Assembly (NCBI GenBank): GCA_001599355.1
Contig: BCGQ01000001.1
Span: forward strand, 65,135-129,134
Origin: Nakazawaea peltata
Taxonomy: Eukaryota > Ascomycota > Pichiomycetes > Alaninales > Pachysolenaceae
Direction: 5' to 3'
DNA: 64,000 nucleotides
Shown here piece after piece: positions 48,635 through 59,314 of the stretch; the first letter of the stretch is position 1; each line of letters opens with the position of its first letter. Under the pieces are notes generated by a model. That model did no database searches, had not been told where the DNA came from, and was given only the letters and a program-made list of their open reading frames with translations. Made by a program: the position numbers and the translations under genes.

Positions 48635-49126
48635 ATGTTCCCACAAAGATCACCTGCTCCTACAAAGGAGACTATTGCCAAATCATTAAGAGAAAGTATC
48701 AGGGTAGCTCATGATGCCAAAACTCATGGTAATCATCCATTTGGATCGGTACTTCTCTCGCCAACTAACGAGATTCTTCTAGAGCAAGGGAACATTAACA
48801 CGTTGAATCATGCCGAATTGACTCTTTGTCGTCAACTGTTTGAAAAATATGAACCTTCGTATCTCTGGCAATGCACTTTGGTTACCAATTTTGAGCCTTG
48901 TTTGATGTGTTTTGGTGCCATTTATTGGGCTAATATCGGTAGAGTCATTTATGGACTTAGTGAAAAACAGTTGCTCGAATTGACAGGTCTGGCTCTGGAA
49001 AATATGACTTTTGATTTGAGTTGTAAAACTTTAGTCAAGCATGGTCAAAAGGATATCGAAATTTATGGTCCTTATGAAGAATTCCTGGACGAAATCATTA
49101 AAGATCATTTAAGTTTCTGGAACTAG
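48635..49126 (+). CDS. Nucleoside/nucleobase deaminase (CMP-dCMP deaminase fold)
   Basis: 163 aa. Zinc ligands His59 (in HAE, with Glu61 as proton shuttle), Cys89 and Cys92 (PCLMC). The blocks GNHPFGSVLLS, NHAELTLCR, FEPCLMCFGAIYWANIGRVIYGLSE and LELTG are those of the bacterial-type nucleoside/guanine deaminase group rather than of yeast Fcy1 or Cdd1. The substrate cannot be read from sequence (guanine, cytosine or a nucleoside are possible). It is divergent from CDC21, and could share its G1/S promoter. Its stop overlaps that of SKY1. Confidence 0.85.
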   Translation: MFPQRSPAPTKETIAKSLRESIRVAHDAKTHGNHPFGSVLLSPTNEILLEQGNINTLNHAELTLCRQLFEKYEPSYLWQCTLVTNFEPCLMCFGAIYWANIGRVIYGLSEKQLLELTGLALENMTFDLSCKTLVKHGQKDIEIYGPYEEFLDEIIKDHLSFWN

Positions 49127-51273
49127 TGCTCCACCTCATCTTCTTCCGTTACAAGACTTGACCAACCTTTGATATATTCTCCTTTGGTGCCAAATCTTCT
49201 TCCTGGAATTGAAATGCCATAATCCAGACTCTTAAGCCACTTGTGACGTAATAAACCACCGGAATCCATTCTCTCATATGGCTCAAATTGCAAAAACAAA
49301 TTGATGAAATTAGCAGTCTCTTCCAGGAGCTCCTTGTTCATATGATATTTCTCAATAAACACCTTATCTAATGTCCATATCTTCAATTTATCAATCCGGA
49401 TTAACCTCATAGGATCTTGATACAGACGTAAATACTTACTTCTGTAAATGCATTTCCTCAAGAATTGCCTTTGCGGCCATTTATTGAGTAATTCCACCAT
49501 CTGAGCCAAATGATCATCATCTTTATCATAACTGTAATCACTCTTGGGGTCAAACAAGTAATCTGAAGTGATCAACTCGAATATAAGACACCCAAGAGAC
49601 CACATATCTGTAGAACACCCCCATTCTCCTCCTAATATTATCTCTGGAGATCTGTACTGTCTAGTTTGAATATCCTCCGTGTAATGTAAGTTGTACCAGC
49701 AAGCGTTACCCAAGTCGGCTATTTTGACCGAGATCAAATCATCGGGTTCATAAGTTCTAGTGCCTGTACTGTGATTATCTTCGGCATCTTCCGAACCCTC
49801 GGTCACATGTTTTTCCGAACCCTCGGAGTTCTCCACACCCTCGGAGTTCCCCACACTTTCACACCCCTCAGGAATTTCATCGACATCTCTAAGACTCAAA
49901 CTACCCACCTGTTCCTCAATAATCGGAGTCGATACTACCGACGAACGATGGTATATCTCCTCGGTACTAAGAGGACTCTGTAAAGGTTTCGAGGTTCGCA
50001 CTGGAGAATTATTGATCTTAGTAACACTCTTTCTAGATCTATGTACAGGAGGTCTCTTAGAACTTGATAATAACAGTGGTGGTTTTCTAGCAGTTCTATG
50101 GGAATTTCCATCCTCATTTCTTTCAATTACTTTCAATAATTTCTCGACATCTTTGATCTCGATTAAAACATTCTCAGGTTTAATATCGGTATGGATCAAG
50201 CCACACTCAGCATGCAAATAATCTAACAGCATTAAAAGCTGTCTAGTGATATGTTTCACCAATGGGATCGGTAAACCCCCATACATCTCCTCTACATGTT
50301 TCAATCTCTGATAATTCTTGAATTTATGCACAAGACTGAGCATATTCTCACCTAACACTTCAAAGCACATGCAAACATGAGTCCCATTAGGACCTTTAAT
50401 CTCGAACGAATCAAGTAACTTGACTATATGAGATTTTCCAGGATGAGAATCGTCTCCTTGGTTGATTTTAGTCAAAATTTTGATCTCATCGTTAGCCAGC
50501 TCTGTATAATGCTTAGCAGATCTGACGATTTTCATCAGTACATGAGTATCGGTGAGCATATCATACAGTAGCCAGACGGTACTGAAATGACCCCAGCCCA
50601 ATTTACGAGTGATTTTGTAGTTACGTTTAGGGCCATAAATCTCCCCAATAAAAGTCGGATGATACCCTCCACGACAATAATCCTTCTCACCTTCTTCGAT
50701 ACTTTTCGATCCGGAAGACTGTTCATCTTCATCGATACTTGAAGTCAGATCGTTTTCTTCGGTAAATTCATCCATTCCACTACGAGTTTCATCCTCCTCG
50801 TTTTGTTCGTCACGTGCAGCCTCAGTGGTATTTAATTTCAAAGCTGGAGCCAGTTTCTTTGGAGATTCTTGTCTATGAGGCAGTGAAAGATGATACTCTC
50901 CACCATTAAGCTTGAAAGGATTCTTGAATGGGAACGCTATCTTCTTATTAAAAGAGTTTGTCCTGGAATGTTTCAGACCATTTTCAGGCTGTGCTCCACC
51001 AGTTAAAGCCGAACCCCCATTGGATCCATTAATATTACTTATCACACTGTTATTGCTGGCTGTTGACCCCAGTCTGTTGGGAGCAGAATGAGATATCGAA
51101 TTTGTCCGGAAAAGAGACGTGATAGAATTATGTCTGGGCTTATGTTGCTCCGATCCATTTAAATGATACATCGCCTTAGATCCTCCATTGCTATTAATCA
51201 GATCAGTAGTGATAACAGCGGCGGTTGAAGTCCCCGCGTGGTTCTTGTTGTTGGAATTCCCAAAAACCATCAT
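49123..51273 (-). CDS. SKY1: SR-protein kinase Sky1
   Basis: 716 aa (yeast Sky1 742). A long Ser/Asn-rich N-terminus, then a split kinase: GGYHPTFIGEIYGPKRNYKITRKLGWGHFSTVWLLYD start, HTDIKPEN at 361-368, an acidic/Ser-rich spacer of over 100 residues, then DLG at 520-522 (KIADLGNACWY), SPEIILG and the C-lobe. This spacer split is diagnostic of SRPKs. Known role: phosphorylates RS-domain proteins such as Npl3. Start: Met1 or Met2 (ATGATG). Codon 349 (50229-50227) is CTG at a position that is Gly in other family members. Confidence 0.95.
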   Translation of the reverse strand: MMVFGNSNNKNHAGTSTAAVITTDLINSNGGSKAMYHLNGSEQHKPRHNSITSLFRTNSISHSAPNRLGSTASNNSVISNINGSNGGSALTGGAQPENGLKHSRTNSFNKKIAFPFKNPFKLNGGEYHLSLPHRQESPKKLAPALKLNTTEAARDEQNEEDETRSGMDEFTEENDLTSSIDEDEQSSGSKSIEEGEKDYCRGGYHPTFIGEIYGPKRNYKITRKLGWGHFSTVWLLYDMLTDTHVLMKIVRSAKHYTELANDEIKILTKINQGDDSHPGKSHIVKLLDSFEIKGPNGTHVCMCFEVLGENMLSLVHKFKNYQRLKHVEEMYGGLPIPLVKHITRQLLMLLDYLHAECGLIHTDIKPENVLIEIKDVEKLLKVIERNEDGNSHRTARKPPLLLSSSKRPPVHRSRKSVTKINNSPVRTSKPLQSPLSTEEIYHRSSVVSTPIIEEQVGSLSLRDVDEIPEGCESVGNSEGVENSEGSEKHVTEGSEDAEDNHSTGTRTYEPDDLISVKIADLGNACWYNLHYTEDIQTRQYRSPEIILGGEWGCSTDMWSLGCLIFELITSDYLFDPKSDYSYDKDDDHLAQMVELLNKWPQRQFLRKCIYRSKYLRLYQDPMRLIRIDKLKIWTLDKVFIEKYHMNKELLEETANFINLFLQFEPYERMDSGGLLRHKWLKSLDYGISIPGRRFGTKGEYIKGWSSLVTEEDEVEH

Positions 51274-51729
51274 ATAGTCTCTAATTTCTCATTTATCTAA
51301 TACCTTTATAATACAAATTTCCTCAGTTTCCATCCATCAATTATCACCCCCATCTCCAAAACCTCCCTAAAAACTTTTTTTCATACTATTTCTCTGCTCG
51401 GCTGCCCCTGCGATCTCTGCTGTTTTTCCCCCCTCAATTTTCCCCTCCTTAAGGGACGACAATTAATAAGAAACGATGCGTTGCTGCCTCGCTAAAGTAC
51501 TTTATCGAGAAAGTCCTGATCTGGAAAGTGCTTTATTGGGAAATCAATTCTGGGATATAAGTACTGTATCTGGAAAGTACTTTATTGGGAAATCTAACTC
51601 GGTGTTATACCTTCTCTATTGGGAATGTTCCGTATTCGGAAATTCACACATTAGTGGCAACGAAAAGAACAAATAAAAAGACGCTTCGCTTCACCAACAC
51701 CTCGCCTTCACTAACCACGAATCACCACA
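51274..51729. promoter_or_regulatory. Divergent SKY1 / RPN12 promoter
   Basis: 456 bp with T- and C-rich runs next to SKY1, a degenerate duplication (51494-51597, listed) and a PACE-like TAGTGGCAAC near 51652, similar to but not identical with the Rpn4 site GGTGGCAAA that controls proteasome genes. Confidence 0.45.
51494..51597. repeat. Degenerate direct repeats of a CTGGAAAGT.CTTTATTGGG unit
   Basis: Copies at 51519-51547 and 51568-51597 (49 bp apart) share CTGGAAAGTRCTTTATTGGG and AAATC; a diverged relative, AAAGTACTTTATCGAGAAAG, is at about 51494. Confidence 0.75.
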
Positions 51730-52578
51730 ATGTCATTAGAATCCTTGACCAAACAATTGACTTCGTTGTTCGACTCCAAAGACTACGAAGGATGTCAACA
51801 AATCTTACCCAAGATCAAAATTGAACTCATGAAGAATGGCCTTCTTGTCCCAACAAGCGCCGACATCAAGTCCAAGAACAGTAATGACTTGATCATCACC
51901 AGATCTATCTTGGAGATCGGTCTGTTAGTATCGATCAATTTGGTCGAATATGAAGCATTTGAGAACTATATCTTGCAATTAAAGAACTTTTACTCCATCT
52001 TGGCCTTGCCTACATCCAAGAACAAGAACAAGTTGATCCTGTTATACTTATTATTGTTGTTATCTCGTGGATCTTTAGATAAATTCCATATCGAATTAGA
52101 GGCATTTTTGAACGAGAATAGAACCGTTGATGACTTGGAAAACGACACCAACTTGAAGATCCCAATTAATTTAGAGAAATGGATGATCGACGGTGATTAT
52201 TTCAACATTTTTGAGATGTTCAAATTGAAGAAATTCCCTAGTGATGAATTCCTCATTTTTGAGACCAGTTTGTTGAACCAAATCAGACAAGAAATCATCA
52301 CCAACTTCTGCAGTAGTTACAAACAATTACCTTTGAAGAACTTGAAAGTGTTATTGTTCTTGAACGATTTCACCAACAATCAAATATTAGAGTTAGTTAA
52401 CAGTCAACCAAACTGGACTTTGGAAAAAGATGTTGTCTACTTCGGAAAGAAAGGATCTCTGAAGTCCGATCTGGATGGTGATGCTATTTTAGACGATAAT
52501 CTCACCGAAGAACACAGTAATTCTACAGCTTTGAAGAATTGTTTGCACTACGCTAAGGAAATTGAAACCATCATTTAA
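51730..52578 (+). CDS. RPN12: 26S proteasome lid subunit Rpn12
   Basis: 282 aa (yeast Rpn12 274). All-helical PCI-domain protein; MSLESLTKQLTSLFDSKDYEGCQQILPKIKIELMK and ILEIGLLVSINLVEYEAFENYI are Rpn12-like. The C-terminal part includes IFETSLLNQIRQEIITNFCSSYKQL. Known role: last lid subunit to be incorporated, joining lid and base. Converges on the acyltransferase gene with 15 bp between stops. Confidence 0.9.
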   Translation: MSLESLTKQLTSLFDSKDYEGCQQILPKIKIELMKNGLLVPTSADIKSKNSNDLIITRSILEIGLLVSINLVEYEAFENYILQLKNFYSILALPTSKNKNKLILLYLLLLLSRGSLDKFHIELEAFLNENRTVDDLENDTNLKIPINLEKWMIDGDYFNIFEMFKLKKFPSDEFLIFETSLLNQIRQEIITNFCSSYKQLPLKNLKVLLFLNDFTNNQILELVNSQPNWTLEKDVVYFGKKGSLKSDLDGDAILDDNLTEEHSNSTALKNCLHYAKEIETII

Positions 52579-52593
52579 TTTTATTCGATTTTG

Positions 52594-54474
52594 TTAAAGT
52601 TTATGATCGTAGATATCGTAACGGTAAAAGTGTCTTGTAAACTGCTGTAATTTCTGGAATTTTACCTCATCCTCAATATTCATCTCTTTATTCATGACCC
52701 CAATGTCAATTAATTTCTTCTTGTAGATGGAAGAGTACAGTTTATTTCTCAGCTCGACAAACACCGATTTATGCTTGGTAATGTCGTGCAATTGGTTCGA
52801 TTTCAACAATTTACAGAATATTAAGAACGATTCTAGGAATGGGTCGATGAAAACATTATCTGCAAACCATCCTAACTCTCCCTTATGAGCTTCAATCTCA
52901 GACTCACTTAAATTCGGTACCCCCAATTCTTCAAGCTCCTTGTCAAGATCAAATCTATGCAAGCTGAGAAATTGGCAGTCGAAAATCTCAATAAATTGGC
53001 GTATATTTTCACGGCTTAATTCCCCCTTTAAAATCATTCTCAGGAGGAAACATTTCCTAGCGAAAAGATCGATGAATGAGTTCTTGTACATAATAAGATC
53101 TGAATCTCCCATTACCCGCAAATCACCCCATCTGTCAAATTCACAGTTCTTGTTGAATTTATCACAAATCCCCCTCAACATCCTCACTTTCTCTTCAAAA
53201 CCAGCAGCCAAGATCTCCAGGACACTTTTTTGCTGCGCACCAAGCACTTTACAAATCATCTGGACGTCCGCGAGGATGTCTTCGATGGGGATCGAATCTT
53301 GGCTGTGGCGATTTCGATGATAGTTTAGGTAGATAGCAGTGTTGAAGATTGACACGTCAGTGATGTGAGATATCAGCAGAATCCGGTCCATAATCTTGAG
53401 TGAGAGTTCCGAAATATCGTCTTTATTTTCCAAGACATCAATGGGGGTGTCATCGAATCGAATGAAGACCTTGCCGAGGTTCTTTTTCCCGATCATATTG
53501 GAGAACCCATGGCGTAATATATTCACCATAGACTCTTTTCTCTTGGGTTTTCCGACAAGTTCGTTATTTATGCTATTGAATTCGTAAATTTTCTCGTACT
53601 GAATAGACATCGGATATATCGCGACAGGAACCTTTTGCAGCCTTGATTGGTCAACAATCAATTTCAAGATCCCTTGTTTAGGAGCAACAAATTTACCATC
53701 ACGGGACCTACCACCTTCGATGAACAATTCCACGTTGTATTTCTTACTCAATATGAACTCGAAAAACCCGGAGTAATTTTCATTCAAGATTTCTTGGTGT
53801 TTCGACCATTTACGACGAATGTAAACGGCCCCAAAATTCAGTAACATTGGTCCGAATACTTTGACGTTCAAATTCTCTCCAGCAACAACTATCGGGACAG
53901 GCTGACGAAATCTGATGCTCATGATATGTACGATTATATAATCTAAATGGGATTTATGAGACGGCGTATAAACCTTGATACGGTCATCTTTGATTATATT
54001 CTCAAATTGAGAACGTTTACACCATATTCCTTCTGGGAAAATACGAAGCATAATCGAGATCAATACAACATAAGCAAGTCTAAGAGTCCATACATTCTCG
54101 AAACGGGGAAAATTCATCTGGTTTTCTTGTTCAAAGTATTGAATTAACCACCTTCGTAACTCTTGTCTCCTCTCTTCAGATTGGTCTTGCTCAGACCCTA
54201 TCAAGTAGTCCACCTCTCGCTCAATACTCTTGGAATCCTGTAATCTAGATTTGGAATGCAGCATTAACGAATTGAAAAAAGTGTCATCTTCAAATATCCG
54301 GCCTTTCACTCTCTTCGTATTGTATATTTCACCCCAATTGACCCCGGTAATCATCCCCAAAGCTCTCTCCAAAAGGCTGGATGTACTTGGAGCATCGGCC
54401 CGCAGCAGAACTGGAAATACTGGGATCCGGTAATAGTCCGCATCGATCAAATTGCAGTCGAAATCCATTGCCAT
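52594..54474 (-). CDS. PlsB/GPAM/GNPAT-type acyltransferase (glycerol-3-P or DHAP)
   Basis: 626 aa from the ATG at 54474 (two candidates, Met1 and Met3; the frame upstream has no ATG before a stop). Acyltransferase motifs: HKSHLD at about 173-178 (HxxxxD), GAVYIRR at 215-221, EGGRSR at 253-258, and VAIYPMSIQYEK. These resemble bacterial PlsB, animal mitochondrial GPAT and peroxisomal DHAP acyltransferase, not the yeast Gat1/Gat2 enzymes. One hydrophobic segment near 132-148. The C-terminus (YDHKL) is not a clear PTS1. Likely first step of phospholipid or ether-lipid synthesis. Divergent from GPI18. Confidence 0.82.
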   Translation of the reverse strand: MAMDFDCNLIDADYYRIPVFPVLLRADAPSTSSLLERALGMITGVNWGEIYNTKRVKGRIFEDDTFFNSLMLHSKSRLQDSKSIEREVDYLIGSEQDQSEERRQELRRWLIQYFEQENQMNFPRFENVWTLRLAYVVLISIMLRIFPEGIWCKRSQFENIIKDDRIKVYTPSHKSHLDYIIVHIMSIRFRQPVPIVVAGENLNVKVFGPMLLNFGAVYIRRKWSKHQEILNENYSGFFEFILSKKYNVELFIEGGRSRDGKFVAPKQGILKLIVDQSRLQKVPVAIYPMSIQYEKIYEFNSINNELVGKPKRKESMVNILRHGFSNMIGKKNLGKVFIRFDDTPIDVLENKDDISELSLKIMDRILLISHITDVSIFNTAIYLNYHRNRHSQDSIPIEDILADVQMICKVLGAQQKSVLEILAAGFEEKVRMLRGICDKFNKNCEFDRWGDLRVMGDSDLIMYKNSFIDLFARKCFLLRMILKGELSRENIRQFIEIFDCQFLSLHRFDLDKELEELGVPNLSESEIEAHKGELGWFADNVFIDPFLESFLIFCKLLKSNQLHDITKHKSVFVELRNKLYSSIYKKKLIDIGVMNKEMNIEDEVKFQKLQQFTRHFYRYDIYDHKL

Positions 54475-54644
54475 CCTGCCCTCAATCTCTAACTCCAGGC
54501 TTCCCCTCCCTATTTTAAAGCAATCCAGCTCACTAACCGCTGCCCCGTCTTCCCCATACAAAAAAAATCTTGGGCTAAAAAAAGTGACTAAAATAAAGCG
54601 AGGGAAAAAGTTGGGTCATACAAAGAGACTCAAAGAGGAGATCG

Positions 54645-55790
54645 ATGGAGGTAAACAAGGTTCAAAAACACAAGATGTGGGGATGGATTCGGGTGTTTTT
54701 TGTGGTCAAATTGGTTCAGTTTGTGTTACTTTACGTTGTGCCGGTCAAATTTGACACTTCTTCCGACAATTACCTCATCTTCAATGAGTATACTAAGGCG
54801 CTTCCTAATAACTTTATAGTATGGGATAATGTGTATTTTACCAAACTTTTCAGCGAGGAGCCAACATATGAGCATGAGTTTGTATTTTCACCTGCTTTTA
54901 CATACATGATCAGATCTATTGTGCCGGGGAATCTCTACATCAAGTTACTTGCGCTGGTAATTGTGTCCAATGTGTCGCATTTTGCAACCTGCGTCATGGT
55001 TTCCAAATTGACCCGTGTTTATTTCCCCAACGAACCCAAATTGGCTCAATTAACCCCTTTGCTCTGCGCAATCTCGGTGGCCGGGATATTTTTAACAACT
55101 GGTTACAGTGAGAGCTTATGTATGTTGTTGACCACAACAGCATTATATTTACGTGAGAGTCGTTCAACTATTAAATACTTGTGCTCCGGGTTCTTGATAG
55201 CTCTAAGTTTTGGTGTCCGCTCAAATGCTATCTTATTAGGTTTCTTGTATATATATGACACAATTGCATACCTGTTGAAAGGTTTCCAGGTGAAAAATAT
55301 TCTCAAGAGTTTAACTACAGGTTTTATTGTCTTCTTACTGCTATGTCAAAGTGTGGGTACTCTGTACCTTGAATTCTGCCCTGAGAGGGGTGCCTGGTGT
55401 TTCGACCCGATCCCCTCTCTTTTGGTTTATGCGCAGTCAAGATATTGGAACAATGGATTTTTAGCGTATTGGACCGCCCTGAATATTCCAAATTTCTTGT
55501 TCATGATGCCCAATTTCCTCGTATTTGTGGCTAGTGTATGGCATTTCAGATCCCAGTCCAGACTTCGACCAATAGTCTTGACTACCACAATTTATTTGGT
55601 ATTAAATTTCTTCTTCTGGCATGTCCAGATCATGAACCGCATATCAACTTTCCTCCCCTTAAATTATTGGTATCTAGGCTTAAAGTTACTTAAAACGGAT
55701 GACTCGCTTGCAAAATATTACCTTTTCTATCTCATCGCTTGGATAGTGGTACAAACCGGTTTATTTGCACTGTTTCTTCCTCCTGCCTAA
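54645..55790 (+). CDS. GPI18: GPI mannosyltransferase II (Gpi18/PIG-V)
   Basis: 381 aa (yeast Gpi18 433). Multi-pass ER protein with about eight membrane segments. The lumenal DNYLIFNEYTKALPNNFIVWDNVYFTKLF and EHEFVFSPAF, then the TTGYSESLCMLL and SFGVRSNAILLG blocks, match PIG-V. The catalytic Asp is probably in FIVWDNVYF. Known role: adds the second mannose to the GPI precursor, a natural link to the GPI protein at 5413. Starts at the ATG at 54645. Confidence 0.88.
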   Translation: MEVNKVQKHKMWGWIRVFFVVKLVQFVLLYVVPVKFDTSSDNYLIFNEYTKALPNNFIVWDNVYFTKLFSEEPTYEHEFVFSPAFTYMIRSIVPGNLYIKLLALVIVSNVSHFATCVMVSKLTRVYFPNEPKLAQLTPLLCAISVAGIFLTTGYSESLCMLLTTTALYLRESRSTIKYLCSGFLIALSFGVRSNAILLGFLYIYDTIAYLLKGFQVKNILKSLTTGFIVFLLLCQSVGTLYLEFCPERGAWCFDPIPSLLVYAQSRYWNNGFLAYWTALNIPNFLFMMPNFLVFVASVWHFRSQSRLRPIVLTTTIYLVLNFFFWHVQIMNRISTFLPLNYWYLGLKLLKTDDSLAKYYLFYLIAWIVVQTGLFALFLPPA

Positions 55791-56002
55791 TTTACGCAGG
55801 AAATTTTCCAGTGCATCGCTTTGATAAGCTAATTTTTGCCTAATTGGGATAAAATAAGCATCGATCCACAGCAAATTATCATTTTTGCACCCCTTGTTAT
55901 CAACAGACCCCCCTTGGTGAAGGTGACATCAAATAGATATATAAATAATGACATGATCTTTTAGAGAATTTTGTAGTGTTACTGAAGTCAGATTGTCGAG
56001 AA

Positions 56003-57238
56003 ATGGGTATTGTCAAAACATTTTTCAACAGTTTATCGACCAATGAGTTGATAACTTTGGTTGTGTTGATCTGCATTGTGTCTCCCTCTATTTACTATGT
56101 TTTGGAGAAGTTCTATTTTGCCCCATATGATCCGTTGGACCCTTTGAAGTACTTGAAGCCTTTACCTCCTCAAAAACTGAAAAATAAGAATAGAAAGCCT
56201 GGAAAATGGACCCCAGAAGTTTTCAAGGCTCCAAGACCCAAAGCATACCCAGATTGGGATGTTAACAAAACAAAACCTTTACCATATAGACTGTTCAAAC
56301 ACAAATATAATGTCACTATGGGTATCAGGTCGATGGAATTCGACGACTGGATCCAGTTGGATAATGAATGGTTGAAGTATCATAATATCAAGATGAAGAG
56401 AATTCAAGAAAAAGGCCAGTTATGCTACAGAACATCACCGGAGCTGTACCCAGCCCTGTTGGAATTACTACAATTATTCAAAGAATATTTACCTGCAAGA
56501 TATCCTTCCATGTTCACAGAGACTAAAAAAGGTATCTACAACAGTGTTACCGGCGAAGACTTCGATTTTGAGACAAAGCCTTTAAAAGAAGACCCCATGT
56601 TGATGTGTGCTAAATTATTGCAGGATGATATTGCTATAATGGTGGAAATGCCGGATGACCAGTACTACTTGAAAGCGGGGGCAATTTTCCTTGCGGGATT
56701 TTGGAGATTAAAGGATAAGTTGAATATGCCCCTTTCACAAATTCATACCTCTGGCGATGTCCCAAAATACAATACACATTTGAAGAGCGGGATGGAGAAG
56801 TTCTTCATTAGACAAACTCCTGATAAGCCGGTCGTCCGGAACAACTATTTCATCCAAACTGACGATGATTTGGCTTGGTCCTACTCTATTGGAGATGAGT
56901 CAGAGGAACAAGTAGGCTGGTACACTGCTCCGAAACTGACCGAAATTGATAAAATCTACTTCAGATCTGAAAGACAAAGTTTGAGAAAATTACCCCTCAC
57001 GGGACTGACAGTATTCACCATTAGAACTTATTTCTGTCCAATTGTTGAGTTGTGTAAAGAGCCACACATCCCAAGAAGGTTACTTGATGGTATTGAAAGT
57101 TGGTCTGATGATGTCGAAGAGTATAGGGGTTACAACACATTTAAAGACATTTTATTACCCTACCTCCAAGAGAAAGCACTGGAGCAGGAACTGCAAGGAA
57201 TCACCACTCTAAACGAGCCCAATAGCTATCCATACTAA
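56003..57238 (+). CDS. DUF3445 (heme-dependent oxidative N-demethylase-like) protein
   Basis: 411 aa from the ATG at 56003 (upstream GTG rejected). An N-terminal hydrophobic segment (about 15-33, LITLVVLICIVSPSIYYVL) is followed by a soluble region with YNVTMGIRSMEFDDWIQLDNEWLKYHNIK, DDIAIMVE, HTSGDVPKYNTHLKSGMEKFF and FTIRTYFCPI. These are DUF3445 features. In characterised bacterial relatives this domain is a heme-dependent oxidative N-demethylase subunit. No role is known in yeast, so function here is inference from family. Converges on H3 with 137 bp between stops. Confidence 0.8.
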   Translation: MGIVKTFFNSLSTNELITLVVLICIVSPSIYYVLEKFYFAPYDPLDPLKYLKPLPPQKLKNKNRKPGKWTPEVFKAPRPKAYPDWDVNKTKPLPYRLFKHKYNVTMGIRSMEFDDWIQLDNEWLKYHNIKMKRIQEKGQLCYRTSPELYPALLELLQLFKEYLPARYPSMFTETKKGIYNSVTGEDFDFETKPLKEDPMLMCAKLLQDDIAIMVEMPDDQYYLKAGAIFLAGFWRLKDKLNMPLSQIHTSGDVPKYNTHLKSGMEKFFIRQTPDKPVVRNNYFIQTDDDLAWSYSIGDESEEQVGWYTAPKLTEIDKIYFRSERQSLRKLPLTGLTVFTIRTYFCPIVELCKEPHIPRRLLDGIESWSDDVEEYRGYNTFKDILLPYLQEKALEQELQGITTLNEPNSYPY

Positions 57239-57375
57239 TAATTTATTTACTTTCTACATTTGTAAGTTAAAATATATAAACCCTTATTAAAAAAGTACTA
57301 CCTTAATTATAAAAAAAACAATCATAAAAGAAAACCAATAAGAACTAAATAAGCAAATTAAAAACTAAGAGCCAC

Positions 57376-59314
<1,939 letters not shown>

